DNA of 64,000 bases from the NCBI RefSeq assembly GCF_014644415.1, contig NZ_BMKQ01000001.1:1478861-1542860 (forward strand), in the 5' to 3' direction. This stretch comes from Marmoricola endophyticus (lineage in GTDB: Bacteria > Actinomycetota > Actinomycetes > Propionibacteriales > Nocardioidaceae). The first letter of the stretch is position 1. Each line of letters opens with the position of its first letter. This document shows, piece by piece, positions 18,471 through 26,465 of the stretch. The translations under genes were made by a program, and so were the position numbers. The notes below the pieces were generated by a model, which worked only from the letters and a program-made list of their open reading frames with translations, did no database searches and was not told the DNA's origin.

Positions 18471-19619
18471 GTGGACCTGCAGCTCGACGAGGACCAGATC
18501 CAGTTCCGGCAGCTGGCCCGGGAGTTCCTGGACAAGGAGGTCGTGCCCCACCGTCAGCAGTGGGACCGCGACGAGCAGGTCGACTTGGGGATCATCCCGA
18601 AGCTCGCCGAGATCGGCTTCTTCGGCCTCTCGGTCCCCGAGGAGTACGGCGGTGTCGGCGGCAGCCTGCTGACGTACGCCCTCGGCATGGAGGAGCTCGG
18701 CCGCGCCGACTCCAGCATCCGCGGCATCGTGTCGGTCTCCCTCGGCCTGGTCGGGAAGGTGATCCTCGCCCACGGCAGCGAGGAGCAGAAGCAGGAGTGG
18801 CTGGTCCCGATCTGCAACGGCGAGAAGCTCGCCTGCTTCGGGCTCACCGAGCCCGGCAACGGCTCGGACGCGGCCAACCTGCAGGCCAAGGCGGTCCGCG
18901 ACGGCGACGACTACCTGATCTCCGGCACGAAGATCTTCATCACCAACGGCACCTGGGCCGACGTCGCGCTCGTCATGGCGCGCACCGGCGACAAGGGCCC
19001 CAAGGGCGTCTCGGCGTTCCTCGTGCCCACCGACCTCGACGGCTTCGAGCGGAACACCATCCACGGCAAGCTCGGCCTGCGCGGCCAGGCCACCGCCGAG
19101 CTGGTGCTGGACAACGTGCGCGTCCCGGAGAGCGCGATGGTCGGCGAGGAGGGTGCCGGCTTCAGGTACGCCATGGAGACCCTCGACAAGGGCCGGATCG
19201 GCATCGCCGCGTCCTGCACCGGCCTGATCCAGGCCTGCCTGGAGGAGTCGGTCGCGTACGCCACCCAGCGCGAGCAGTTCGGCAAGCCGATCGCGTCGTA
19301 CCAGCTCGTGCAGGACATGATCGCGGAGATGTCCGTCGACTGCGACGCCGCGCGGCTCCTCTACTGGCGCGCGTGCGACCTGGCCGACCGCGGCGAGAGG
19401 TTCAGCACCGCGGCCTCGAAGGCGAAGCTGTTCGCCTCCGAGGCAGCGGTCAAGGCCTCGAACCTCGCCGTGCAGGTGCTCGGCGGGTACGGCTACGTCG
19501 ACGAGTACCCCGTCCAGAAGCTGATGCGCGACGCACGCGTCATGACGCTCTACGAAGGCACCTCGCAGATCCAGAAGCTGCTGATCGGCCGCGCCGAGAC
19601 AGGGATCAACGCGTTCTGA
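18471..19619 (+). CDS. Acyl-CoA dehydrogenase
   Basis: This FAD enzyme of 382 residues introduces the alpha,beta double bond in acyl-CoA thioesters, passing electrons to ETF. Diagnostic segments are CFGLTEPGNGSDAAN, the FAD/acyl loop GTKIFITNGTWAD, and YEGTSQIQK with the catalytic base Glu362. The GTG start has GAGGAG eight bases upstream. It is most like short- or branched-chain acyl-CoA dehydrogenases, but chain length cannot be assigned safely. No other beta-oxidation genes are adjacent. Confidence 0.9.
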   Translation: MDLQLDEDQIQFRQLAREFLDKEVVPHRQQWDRDEQVDLGIIPKLAEIGFFGLSVPEEYGGVGGSLLTYALGMEELGRADSSIRGIVSVSLGLVGKVILAHGSEEQKQEWLVPICNGEKLACFGLTEPGNGSDAANLQAKAVRDGDDYLISGTKIFITNGTWADVALVMARTGDKGPKGVSAFLVPTDLDGFERNTIHGKLGLRGQATAELVLDNVRVPESAMVGEEGAGFRYAMETLDKGRIGIAASCTGLIQACLEESVAYATQREQFGKPIASYQLVQDMIAEMSVDCDAARLLYWRACDLADRGERFSTAASKAKLFASEAAVKASNLAVQVLGGYGYVDEYPVQKLMRDARVMTLYEGTSQIQKLLIGRAETGINAF

Positions 19620-19677
19620 GCACGGCACGGCGTCGCACCTCCGGGCCGTTGCCGTCACCAGGCGGCGTGCCGCCGCT

Positions 19678-19707
19678 TTGACGTCGGCAGACAGGTCGGT
19701 CTAGTGT
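19678..19707 (+). promoter_or_regulatory. Promoter with embedded TetR-type operator for MFS-DUF427-tetR
   Basis: TTGACG (19678-19683) and TAGTGT (19702-19707), spaced by 18, form a good promoter. The spacer carries AGAC-AGGTCG-GTCT (19689-19702), an inverted repeat exactly where a repressor would block RNA polymerase. A second palindrome, AGACCGGTCT, lies at 19735-19744 just inside the MFS coding region. The TetR encoded at the end of the same operon is the likely ligand-responsive binder. Confidence 0.65.
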
Positions 19708-19714
19708 CGTCGCC

Positions 19715-20959
19715 ATGAGTGAACAGACCGGTCTACCTATCTCGCGAGGACGCGCCACCGCCACCCTTGCGCTGCTCGCCTCGATAGCGGTCTCACTGCT
19801 GATGGCCTCGAGCGCGCCGACACCGCTCTACTCCGTCTACCAGCAGGAGTGGGCCTTCGGACCGCTGACCACGACCGTCGTCTTCGGCGTGTACGCCGTC
19901 GCCGTGCTCGTCGCGCTGCTGGTCGTCGGACGCGTGTCCGACCACGTCGGCCGCCGGCCGGTCCTGGCCGTGGCCCTCCTCATGCAGGCGGTGTCGATGG
20001 TCGTGCTGATCGACGCCACCGGGGTCGGCCTCCTCGCCGGCGCCCGCGTGGTGCAGGGACTGGCCACCGGCGCCGCGCTCGGATCGATCGGGGCGGCCCT
20101 CCTCGACGTCGACCGGGCCCGGGGCACGCTGCTCAACTCCGCCGCCCCGGCGGTCGGCACGGCACTCGGCGCCCTCGTCGCCGGCCTCATGGTGCAGTTC
20201 CTCCCGGCCCCGACCACGCTCGTCTACGCCGTGCTCCTCGCCGTCTTCGTGCTCCAGCTCGCAGGTGTCGCCTGGATGCGCGAGAGCGTCGGGCGCGTGC
20301 CCGGCGGCGGCCGCGCCGCCCTGCGCTCGCTGCGCCCGGAGATCGCCGTCCCGCGACGCCTGCGCGGCCCCGTGCTCACCGCGACTCCGGTGCTGCTCGC
20401 GGTCTGGGCCCTCGCCGGGTTCTACGGCTCGCTGAGCCCGACCATCGTCACGACGCTGGCCGGACACCGCTCATTCGTGCTCGGCGGCCTCGGCCTGTTC
20501 ATCCTGGCCGGGTCGGGCGCGGTCACCGTCGTCCTCACCCGGGACGTGGGGGCGACCCGGGTGATGACCCTGGGCATCGGCGCACTGGTGGCCGGGGTGG
20601 CGCTCACGCAGGTGGCCGTCGGCGCCGACAGCCTGGTCGGGTTCTTCGTCGGCACCGCGGTCGCCGGGGTCGGCTTCGGTGCCGGCTTCCAGGGCGGGTT
20701 GCGCACGGTCGTCCCCCTCACCCGTCCGCACGAGAGGGCCGGCGTGCTCTCGGTGCTCTATGTCGTCTCCTACTCCGCCTTCGGCGTGCCCGCCGTGGCC
20801 GCCGGCGCCCTGCTCGCGCGCGGCGGTGGCCTGCGCACCACCTCGGTGGAGTACGCCGCCGCCGTCGCGGTCCTCGCCCTGCTCGCACTGGCGGGCCTCG
20901 TGCGTCGCCGCCGCCGCGCGGCACTCCCCGCGGCCGCCGGCTGCCCCGAGGCGGCATAG
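19715..20959 (+). CDS. MFS transporter (12-helix, probable efflux)
   Basis: This membrane protein of 414 residues has about 12 hydrophobic segments. MFS motif A is visible as GRVSDHVGRRPVL after helix 2. The N-terminal stretch MASSAPTPLYSVYQ is characteristic of a common actinobacterial MFS subgroup annotated as drug or sugar efflux. It is the first gene of an operon with a DUF427 gene and a tetR gene, which points to substrate-induced efflux. The substrate is unknown. Confidence 0.88.
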   Translation: MSEQTGLPISRGRATATLALLASIAVSLLMASSAPTPLYSVYQQEWAFGPLTTTVVFGVYAVAVLVALLVVGRVSDHVGRRPVLAVALLMQAVSMVVLIDATGVGLLAGARVVQGLATGAALGSIGAALLDVDRARGTLLNSAAPAVGTALGALVAGLMVQFLPAPTTLVYAVLLAVFVLQLAGVAWMRESVGRVPGGGRAALRSLRPEIAVPRRLRGPVLTATPVLLAVWALAGFYGSLSPTIVTTLAGHRSFVLGGLGLFILAGSGAVTVVLTRDVGATRVMTLGIGALVAGVALTQVAVGADSLVGFFVGTAVAGVGFGAGFQGGLRTVVPLTRPHERAGVLSVLYVVSYSAFGVPAVAAGALLARGGGLRTTSVEYAAAVAVLALLALAGLVRRRRRAALPAAAGCPEAA

Positions 20960-21012
20960 CCGGCGCTCCTGCCCGGTTGTGCTCCTGCACCCACCCCGAG
21001 AGGACACCTGAG

Positions 21013-21381
21013 ATGACCAGCCGCCCCGTGAAGATCCCCGACGCGTCCCACCCGATCACCGTCGAGCCCACCGGACGCCGGGTCCGCGCCTACGCCGGCG
21101 ACCGGCTGCTGGCCGACACCACCGCGGCCCTGACCCTCGAGGAGAAGGGCTACCCGCCCGTGCAGTACGTCCCGCGCGGCGACGTCGACGAGGCGCTGCT
21201 GACCGCGTCGAGCACGACGACGTACTGCCCGTACAAGGGTGAGGCGGCGTACCTCTCCGTGACCGGCGACGACACCCTGAGCGACGTCGGGTGGACCTAC
21301 CCCGACGTCCACGAGGCGGTCGCGTCGATCGGCGACCACATCGCGTGGGACACCTCCCGCGTGCGGGTCGTCGTAGGCTGA
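21013..21381 (+). CDS. DUF427 domain protein
   Basis: This cytoplasmic protein of 122 residues is recognised by the family pattern: a RRVRAYAGDRLLADT strand pair, PPVQYVPRGDVD, and the signature TTTYCPYKGEAAYLSV followed by GWTYPDVHEAV. DUF427 proteins are small beta-barrel proteins of unknown function, often near transporters or redox genes. AGAGGA precedes the ATG. It lies between the MFS and tetR genes, suggesting it works on the pump's substrate or in its sensing; that is inference. Confidence 0.85.
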   Translation: MTSRPVKIPDASHPITVEPTGRRVRAYAGDRLLADTTAALTLEEKGYPPVQYVPRGDVDEALLTASSTTTYCPYKGEAAYLSVTGDDTLSDVGWTYPDVHEAVASIGDHIAWDTSRVRVVVG

Positions 21382-21404
21382 CCGGCGCGATCGAGGAGAC
21401 GACG

Positions 21405-21992
21405 ATGCCAGCGACGACGACCGGGGCCGCGGAGAAGCCGTGCGCCCGTGACCGGCTGCTGGCCGCCGCCGACGAGCTCTTCTACGCCGAGGGCGTGCAG
21501 ACCGTGGGGATCGACCGGGTGATCGAGCGGGCCGGGGTCGCGAAGGCCTCGCTCTACAACTCCTTCGGCAGCAAGGACGCGCTGGTCCGGGCGTACCTCG
21601 AGGCTCGCCACGACCGCACCCGAGCCGCCGTCCTCGAGGAGGTCGAGCGTCACGACGACCCGCGCGAGCGGCTCGTCGCCGTGTTCGCGCGGCAGGCCCG
21701 TCGGCTGCAGGACGCCGACTACCACGGCTGCGCGTTCACCTCGGCGAGTGCGGAGGCCGTCGAGGGAAGCGGCGCCCGCGAGGCGACCCAGCGCTACCGC
21801 ACCTGGCTGCGCGAGCTGCTCGCCGATCTGGCGCGGCAGGCCGGCGCGGCCGATCCGGAGGCGCTCGGACGTCAGCTGCAGCTGGTGTACGACGGCGTCG
21901 GCGCCTCCGGCCGTGTCGAGCACGACGAGGCCACAGGCCGCGCCGCTCTGTCGGCCGCGACCGCGCTCATCGACGCTGCGATCAGCCGCTGA
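21405..21992 (+). CDS. TetR/AcrR family regulator of the MFS-DUF427 operon
   Basis: This repressor of 195 residues has the TetR N-terminal HTH (IDRVIERAGVAKASLYNSFGSKDALV, about 40-65). The ligand domain contains GCAFTSASAE, a motif frequent in TetR proteins of the AcrR/YxaF-like group. GAGGAG precedes the ATG. As the last gene of the operon it probably autoregulates through the AGAC..GTCT palindromes at 19689-19702 and 19735-19744. It ends 16 bases from the convergent DHA2 gene with no clear terminator. Confidence 0.88.
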   Translation: MPATTTGAAEKPCARDRLLAAADELFYAEGVQTVGIDRVIERAGVAKASLYNSFGSKDALVRAYLEARHDRTRAAVLEEVERHDDPRERLVAVFARQARRLQDADYHGCAFTSASAEAVEGSGAREATQRYRTWLRELLADLARQAGAADPEALGRQLQLVYDGVGASGRVEHDEATGRAALSAATALIDAAISR

Positions 21993-22008
21993 CACTCCGC
22001 AGGCGGTC

Positions 22009-23529
22009 TCAGGCCGCGTGCGCACCGCCGTGACCGTGCGGGTGCGGCGCCCCCCGGTGCTCCGGCTCGTGGTCCCCACCGGTGCGACGGCGCAGCAGGT
22101 CGACGAGCCCGATCAGCAGCGCGACGACCACCAGGCCGACGGTCGTGTGCAGGGACCGCGAGATCGCCTCGCCGTAGTCGCCACGCGTCGCGGCCACCTC
22201 GTCGAAGAACTGCGCCAGCACGACGGCCACCCCGACCGCCGACCCCATCCGCTGCGCGGTCTGCAGGAGCCCGCCGCCGGCCCCGGCCTTGGTGTTGTCG
22301 ACCTCGTCGAGCGCGAGGGTGACGTTCGGCGAGATGACCATGCCGCTGCCGAGCCCCGCCAGCAGCAGGAACGGCGCCAGCTTCAGCCCGACGTCTCCCT
22401 CGACCAGCGGTACGACGATGTCGACGAGCACCAGTCCGACCGCCACGAGGATCAGGCCGACGACGACCAGCGCCCGCCCGAAGCGGTTGACCAGCCGGCC
22501 GGCGACGTACGCCGCCACGGCGGAGCCGACGGCGAACGGCATCTGCGTGGCGCCCGCCTGCAGGGCGGAGTAGCCCAGGCCGCTCTGGAGGTAGAGCGTC
22601 ACGATGATGAACAGCGAGGTGAACCCGGCGAAGTACAGGGTGCCGAGCGTGATCCCGAAGACGTACGAGCGCACCTTCGCCAACGACAGCTCGACGAGCG
22701 TCTCCCGCGCCCGTGAGGCCCACCACCGCTCCCAGGCGTAGAACGCGACGAGCACGGCCGCCGCCACGCCGAGCAGCCACCACGGCCGCTGGGAAAGCGG
22801 CGCCCCCTGCTCACCCTCGACGACGGGCAGCAGCACCAGGAGGACCGCGATGCCGAAGAGCACGACGCCCACCGGGTCCAGCGACTGCTTCGGCCCGCGC
22901 GGGACGCTCGGCAGCCACTTCAGGGCGAGCAGCACGAGGATCACGCCGATCGGCGCGTTGACGTAGAAGACCAGCCGCCAGCCGAAGTCCGCGCCGCCCA
23001 GCTGCACCAGCAGGCCGCCGAGCAGCGGCCCGATCGCCGTGGAGACCCCGATCGACATCCCGAACAGCCCGAACGCCCGGCCCCGCTCCTTGCCCTTGAA
23101 CAGGTTCTGGATGAAGCCCGACGTCTGCGGCGTGATCATCCCGCCACCGAAGCCCTGGACGATGCGGGCCAGCGCGATCCACAACGAGCTCTGCGCGGCG
23201 CCGCACGCGGCGCTGGCCAGCGTGAAGAGCACGACACCGGCGATGAAGACCTGGCGCCGGCTGCGGGCGTCGCCGAGGCGTCCCGCTGGCACCAGCATCA
23301 CTCCGAACGCGAGCGAGTAGCCCGCCACGACCCACTGGATCGTCCGGTCACCCGCGCCGAGGCCCTCCCGGATCGAGGGCAGCGCGACGTTGACGATGCT
23401 GACGTCGAGCAGTGTCATCCCGCCCGCGACCAGGCACACGGCCAGCGCCTTCCAGCGCTGCGAGCGGTCGACCTGGTCACCCGCGAGGTCGTCCCGCTCG
23501 CCGCTGTCGCTCGTCGCCTCAGTCGCCAC
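22009..23529 (-). CDS. MFS transporter, DHA2 family, with histidine-rich tail
   Basis: This exporter of 506 residues has about 14 predicted helices and the DHA2 motifs AGRLGDARSRRQVF (motif A) and GMSIGVSTAIGPLLGG (motif C). The cytoplasmic C-terminus is unusual: after RRRTGGDHEPEH it ends HPHGHGGAHAA, a histidine-rich stretch that could bind metal. The GTG start at 23529 has TAGCGT eight bases upstream, consistent with a leaderless mRNA. No regulator is fused to it; the convergent tetR is separated by only 16 bases but belongs to the other operon. Confidence 0.88.
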   Translation of the reverse strand: MATEATSDSGERDDLAGDQVDRSQRWKALAVCLVAGGMTLLDVSIVNVALPSIREGLGAGDRTIQWVVAGYSLAFGVMLVPAGRLGDARSRRQVFIAGVVLFTLASAACGAAQSSLWIALARIVQGFGGGMITPQTSGFIQNLFKGKERGRAFGLFGMSIGVSTAIGPLLGGLLVQLGGADFGWRLVFYVNAPIGVILVLLALKWLPSVPRGPKQSLDPVGVVLFGIAVLLVLLPVVEGEQGAPLSQRPWWLLGVAAAVLVAFYAWERWWASRARETLVELSLAKVRSYVFGITLGTLYFAGFTSLFIIVTLYLQSGLGYSALQAGATQMPFAVGSAVAAYVAGRLVNRFGRALVVVGLILVAVGLVLVDIVVPLVEGDVGLKLAPFLLLAGLGSGMVISPNVTLALDEVDNTKAGAGGGLLQTAQRMGSAVGVAVVLAQFFDEVAATRGDYGEAISRSLHTTVGLVVVALLIGLVDLLRRRTGGDHEPEHRGAPHPHGHGGAHAA

Positions 23530-23563
23530 GGACGATCACGCTAGACCGGACCCGCAGGGGTGG

Positions 23564-24067
23564 TCAGAGGCGGCTGTCGAGCGCAGCGCGCAGGGCGGCG
23601 TGGGCGCGGGCGTCGTACCCGACGAGGACGGCGCTCTCCACCTCGGTCGGGGTACGACGCAGGGTGTCGACCGCTGCCGCCACGGCGTCGTCGAAGGGCC
23701 AGGCGTACACCCCTGCCGAGACCAGCGGGACGGCCAGCGTCCGGGCACCCACCTCGTCGGCCACGCGCAGCGCGTTGGCGTAGCACGAGACCAGCAGCGC
23801 GCGGTCGCGCTGACCGGCGGCGTAGTTCGGGCCGACCACGTGGATCACCCAGCGCGCGGGCATCTCACCGGCGGTCGTCCAGCCCGCCTGCCCCGTGGGG
23901 AGCCCGTGCGGGAAGCGCCTCTCGCAGTCGGCGAGCACCGCGGGTCCGCCGGCACGGTGGATCGCGCCGTCGACGCCACCGCCGCCGCGCATCGCGCTGC
24001 TGGCGGCGTTGACGACCGCGTCCACCGACTGCGTCGTGATGTCGCCCTGCGTGGCGGTCAGGTCCAT
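23564..24067 (-). CDS. Macrodomain protein (probable O-acetyl-ADP-ribose / ADP-ribosyl hydrolase)
   Basis: This single macrodomain of 167 residues resembles YmdB/MacroD. The motifs are GDITTQSVDAVVNAAS with the substrate-contacting asparagines, the glycine-rich GGGGVDGAIHRAGG, and the phosphate-binding VPLVSAGVYAWP. Such enzymes hydrolyse O-acetyl-ADP-ribose, the sirtuin product, or remove mono-ADP-ribose from glutamate residues. A Sir2 gene lies 22 kb away, so both halves of that chemistry are encoded in this window. It is on the same strand as the flanking tetR, 19 bases downstream of it. Confidence 0.9.
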   Translation of the reverse strand: MDLTATQGDITTQSVDAVVNAASSAMRGGGGVDGAIHRAGGPAVLADCERRFPHGLPTGQAGWTTAGEMPARWVIHVVGPNYAAGQRDRALLVSCYANALRVADEVGARTLAVPLVSAGVYAWPFDDAVAAAVDTLRRTPTEVESAVLVGYDARAHAALRAALDSRL

Positions 24068-24086
24068 GAGCGCCAGTGTGCGCGCC

Positions 24087-24674
24087 TCAGGCCCCGAGCG
24101 GCGCGACGGCCTCCATCGCCCGGTCGAGCAGGGTGCCGAGCGGTGTCGAGCACCCGGGCGCCGCCCACGCGTGGCGGGCGACCTCGTAGCAGGCGAGCGC
24201 GCTGAGCGTGACCGCCGCCGCAGCGGGGTCGTCGGCGCGGACGCCCAGCCGCTCGGCGACGGCCGGCACGAGCACGTCCGACCAGTGGTGCCGCCGCGAC
24301 TCGGTGGCACCGCGCAGCGACGGCTCGTCCTCGAGCATCCGCTGCAGGGCGCGGGAGGCGTCGGCGTTCTCCTCCGAGCGACGCGCCGACCCCTGGAGGA
24401 CCGCGCGCAGCGCACTCCACGCGGGCTCGCCCACCGGTCGGGCGGACAGGTCCGCGGCGAGGTCCTCGCCGGACTCCTGGAGCTGGGCGGCGACGAGCTC
24501 GTCCTTGCCCTCGAAGTAGCGGAAGAAGCTGCGTCGCGACATCCCCGCCGCCTCGGCGACCTGGTCGACCGTGGTGGCGTCGTACCCCTGGACGGCGAAC
24601 AGCTCCCAGGCCCGCCGCATCACCTCCGTGCGCACGCCGGCGCGCGCGTGGTCGCGCAGCGTCGTCTCGGTCAC
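24087..24674 (-). CDS. TetR family regulator, divergent from MFS gene
   Basis: This repressor of 195 residues has the HTH VDQVAEAAGMSRRSFFRYFEGKDELV at about 38-63. The GTG start at 24674 is seven bases downstream of TATCGT on its strand, so the transcript looks leaderless. It faces the MFS gene across a 121-base intergenic region containing the palindrome TGGCAC-CGA-GTGCCA, and by position it should repress that gene and possibly itself. It may be co-transcribed with the macrodomain gene that follows after 19 bases. Confidence 0.88.
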   Translation of the reverse strand: MTETTLRDHARAGVRTEVMRRAWELFAVQGYDATTVDQVAEAAGMSRRSFFRYFEGKDELVAAQLQESGEDLAADLSARPVGEPAWSALRAVLQGSARRSEENADASRALQRMLEDEPSLRGATESRRHHWSDVLVPAVAERLGVRADDPAAAAVTLSALACYEVARHAWAAPGCSTPLGTLLDRAMEAVAPLGA

Positions 24675-24712
24675 CGGACGAACGATAGCAGTTGTGACAC
24701 TCGACGCACCGA

Positions 24713-24742
24713 TTGGCACCGAGTGCCACATGGGTCTATCGT
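24713..24742 (+). promoter_or_regulatory. MFS promoter with overlapping TetR operator
   Basis: TTGGCA (24713-24718), 18 bases, and TATCGT (24737-24742) form the predicted promoter. The perfect inverted repeat TGGCAC-CGA-GTGCCA (24714-24728) covers the -35 and half the spacer, the usual position for a TetR repressor site. Confidence 0.65.
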
Positions 24743-24795
24743 CGCTCACGGTCGGAGATCCGGCCCGCCTCCCGCCCGAGACCCAGGAGCCGTAC

Positions 24796-26247
24796 GTGCC
24801 CGGACAGAAGACCCGCGCGACCCACCCGGTCGCCACCGTCGCCGCCCTCTGCTTCGGCGGCCTGATGGCCGCCCTGACCCAGACGATGGTCATCCCGATC
24901 CAGGGCGAGCTGCCCAGGCTGCTGAGCTCGACGGCGGACAACACCGCCTGGGTCGTCACGATCACGCTGCTGTGCGGTGCGGTGACGATGCCGATCAGCG
25001 GCCGGCTGGCCGACATGGTCGGCAAGCAGCGGGTGCTGATCGGCAGCACCGTGCTCCTGCTGGTCGGCTCGGTGGTCGCGGCGCTGTCCAGCTCGCTGGC
25101 GCCGATGCTGGTCGGACGTGGCCTGCAGGGTCTGGCGATGGGCTTCATCCCGGTAGGCATCGCGCTGCTGCGCGCCGTCGTACCCCCGCAGATGGCGTCG
25201 ACCGCCGTCGCCGCGATGAGCGCGACCCTCGGTGTCGGGGGAGCGATCGGCCTGCCCCTGTCGGCCTGGATCGTGCAGGTCGGCAACTGGCACCTGCTGT
25301 TCTGGATCTCCGCCGTCGTCGCCGCCCTCGTGCTGGTCGCCGTCGCCGTCCTCGTCCCGCACACCCACGACGCCGAGCCGGGCAGCTTCGACCTCCGTGG
25401 CGCGGTCGGCCTGGCCCTGGGCCTGGTGCTGTTCCTCGTCGGGCTGTCCAAGGCGAGCACCTGGGGCTGGGGATCCGGCCGGACCATCGGCTTCCTCGTC
25501 GGTGGGCTCGTCGTCCTGGTGGCCTGGGGCGCGATGCAGCTGCGCACCCGCGAGCCGCTGGTCGACCTGCGCAGCACCGCACGGCTCCCCGTGCTGCTGA
25601 CCAACCTCGCCGCCGTCGCGATCGGCATGGGGATGATGGCGATGTCCATCGTCGTGCCGCAGCTGCTCGAGCTGCCCGACCAGCTCGGCTACGGGCTCGG
25701 CCAGACGATCCTGCAGGCCGGCCTGTGGATGGCGCCCGGCGGCCTGATGATGATGATCTTCTCGCCCGTCTCCAGCCGGCTGATCGACACCATCGGCGCC
25801 AAGGTGACGCTGATGGTCGGCGCGAGCGTCCTCGGCGCCGGCTACCTCGTCGCGCTGGCCCTGATGGGCACGCCGTGGCAGCTGATGATCGCCGTGATCG
25901 TGATCTCGACGGGCGTGGGCATCGGGTACGCCGCCATGCCCACCCTGATCCTCGACGCGACCCCGCCGCGCGAGGCGGCCTCCGCCGTCGGCGTCAACAC
26001 GCTGATGCGCTCGCTGGGCACCACCGTCGCGGCTGCGCTGATGGGCACGATCCTCACCAGCTCCACCACTGCGCTGGGGCCCGTGCAGGTGCCCTCGGAG
26101 GGGGCGTTCCAGGTCTGCTTCGTCATCGGTGCCGTCGCCGCGTTCGTCGGTGTCGCGATCATCGCGCTGATCCCGCGGGTGCGGGGTACGTCGGGCGATG
26201 CCGCGGTCGGCGCGGTCCCCGAGACGGTGAGCGCCGCCGCGCACTGA
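24796..26247 (+). CDS. MFS transporter, DHA2-like
   Basis: This efflux protein of 483 residues has about 14 hydrophobic segments. Motif A is SGRLADMVGKQRVL and the helix-5 region is MSATLGVGGAIGLPLSAWI. I chose the GTG at 24796 because AGGAG lies seven bases upstream; an in-frame ATG at 24730 sits inside the promoter and operator. The divergent TetR is its probable repressor. The substrate is unknown. Confidence 0.87.
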   Translation: MPGQKTRATHPVATVAALCFGGLMAALTQTMVIPIQGELPRLLSSTADNTAWVVTITLLCGAVTMPISGRLADMVGKQRVLIGSTVLLLVGSVVAALSSSLAPMLVGRGLQGLAMGFIPVGIALLRAVVPPQMASTAVAAMSATLGVGGAIGLPLSAWIVQVGNWHLLFWISAVVAALVLVAVAVLVPHTHDAEPGSFDLRGAVGLALGLVLFLVGLSKASTWGWGSGRTIGFLVGGLVVLVAWGAMQLRTREPLVDLRSTARLPVLLTNLAAVAIGMGMMAMSIVVPQLLELPDQLGYGLGQTILQAGLWMAPGGLMMMIFSPVSSRLIDTIGAKVTLMVGASVLGAGYLVALALMGTPWQLMIAVIVISTGVGIGYAAMPTLILDATPPREAASAVGVNTLMRSLGTTVAAALMGTILTSSTTALGPVQVPSEGAFQVCFVIGAVAAFVGVAIIALIPRVRGTSGDAAVGAVPETVSAAAH

Positions 26248-26266
26248 GGTCGGCCGGCCGGTGCGG

Positions 26267-26449
26267 GTGGTCTCGACGTCTCGCTCGCTGCGCTCGCATC
26301 GGCTCGACCACCCACCGCGCTCCAGGTGATCGGCCCCGACCGAGCGCCAGCGAGCGCACCCCGAGGTGGTTGAGCAGCGAGCGCCAGCGAGCGCGTCGAA
26401 ACCACCCACCGCCCCAGGTGGTTGAGCAGCGAGCGCGTCGAGACCGCCC
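26267..26449. repeat. Cluster of dispersed palindromic repeats
   Basis: The 218-base gap between convergent MFS and topoisomerase genes is almost wholly repeat. One copy begins GGTGGTCTCGACG, a partial copy holds GAGCGCCAGCGAGCG near 26342, and two further copies each begin GGTGGTTGAGCAGCGAGCG and end in CGTCGA.ACC.CCC. The last copy lacks the GCCAGCGAGC segment of the others. Confidence 0.8.
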
Positions 26450-26465
26450 GACGTCGGGCACCGGG

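Noticed and set aside
19661-19677. Terminator after the acyl-CoA dehydrogenase (GGCGG-CGTG-CCGCC then GCTTT)
   Set aside because: The stem is only five base pairs and overlaps the next promoter region, too weak to call.
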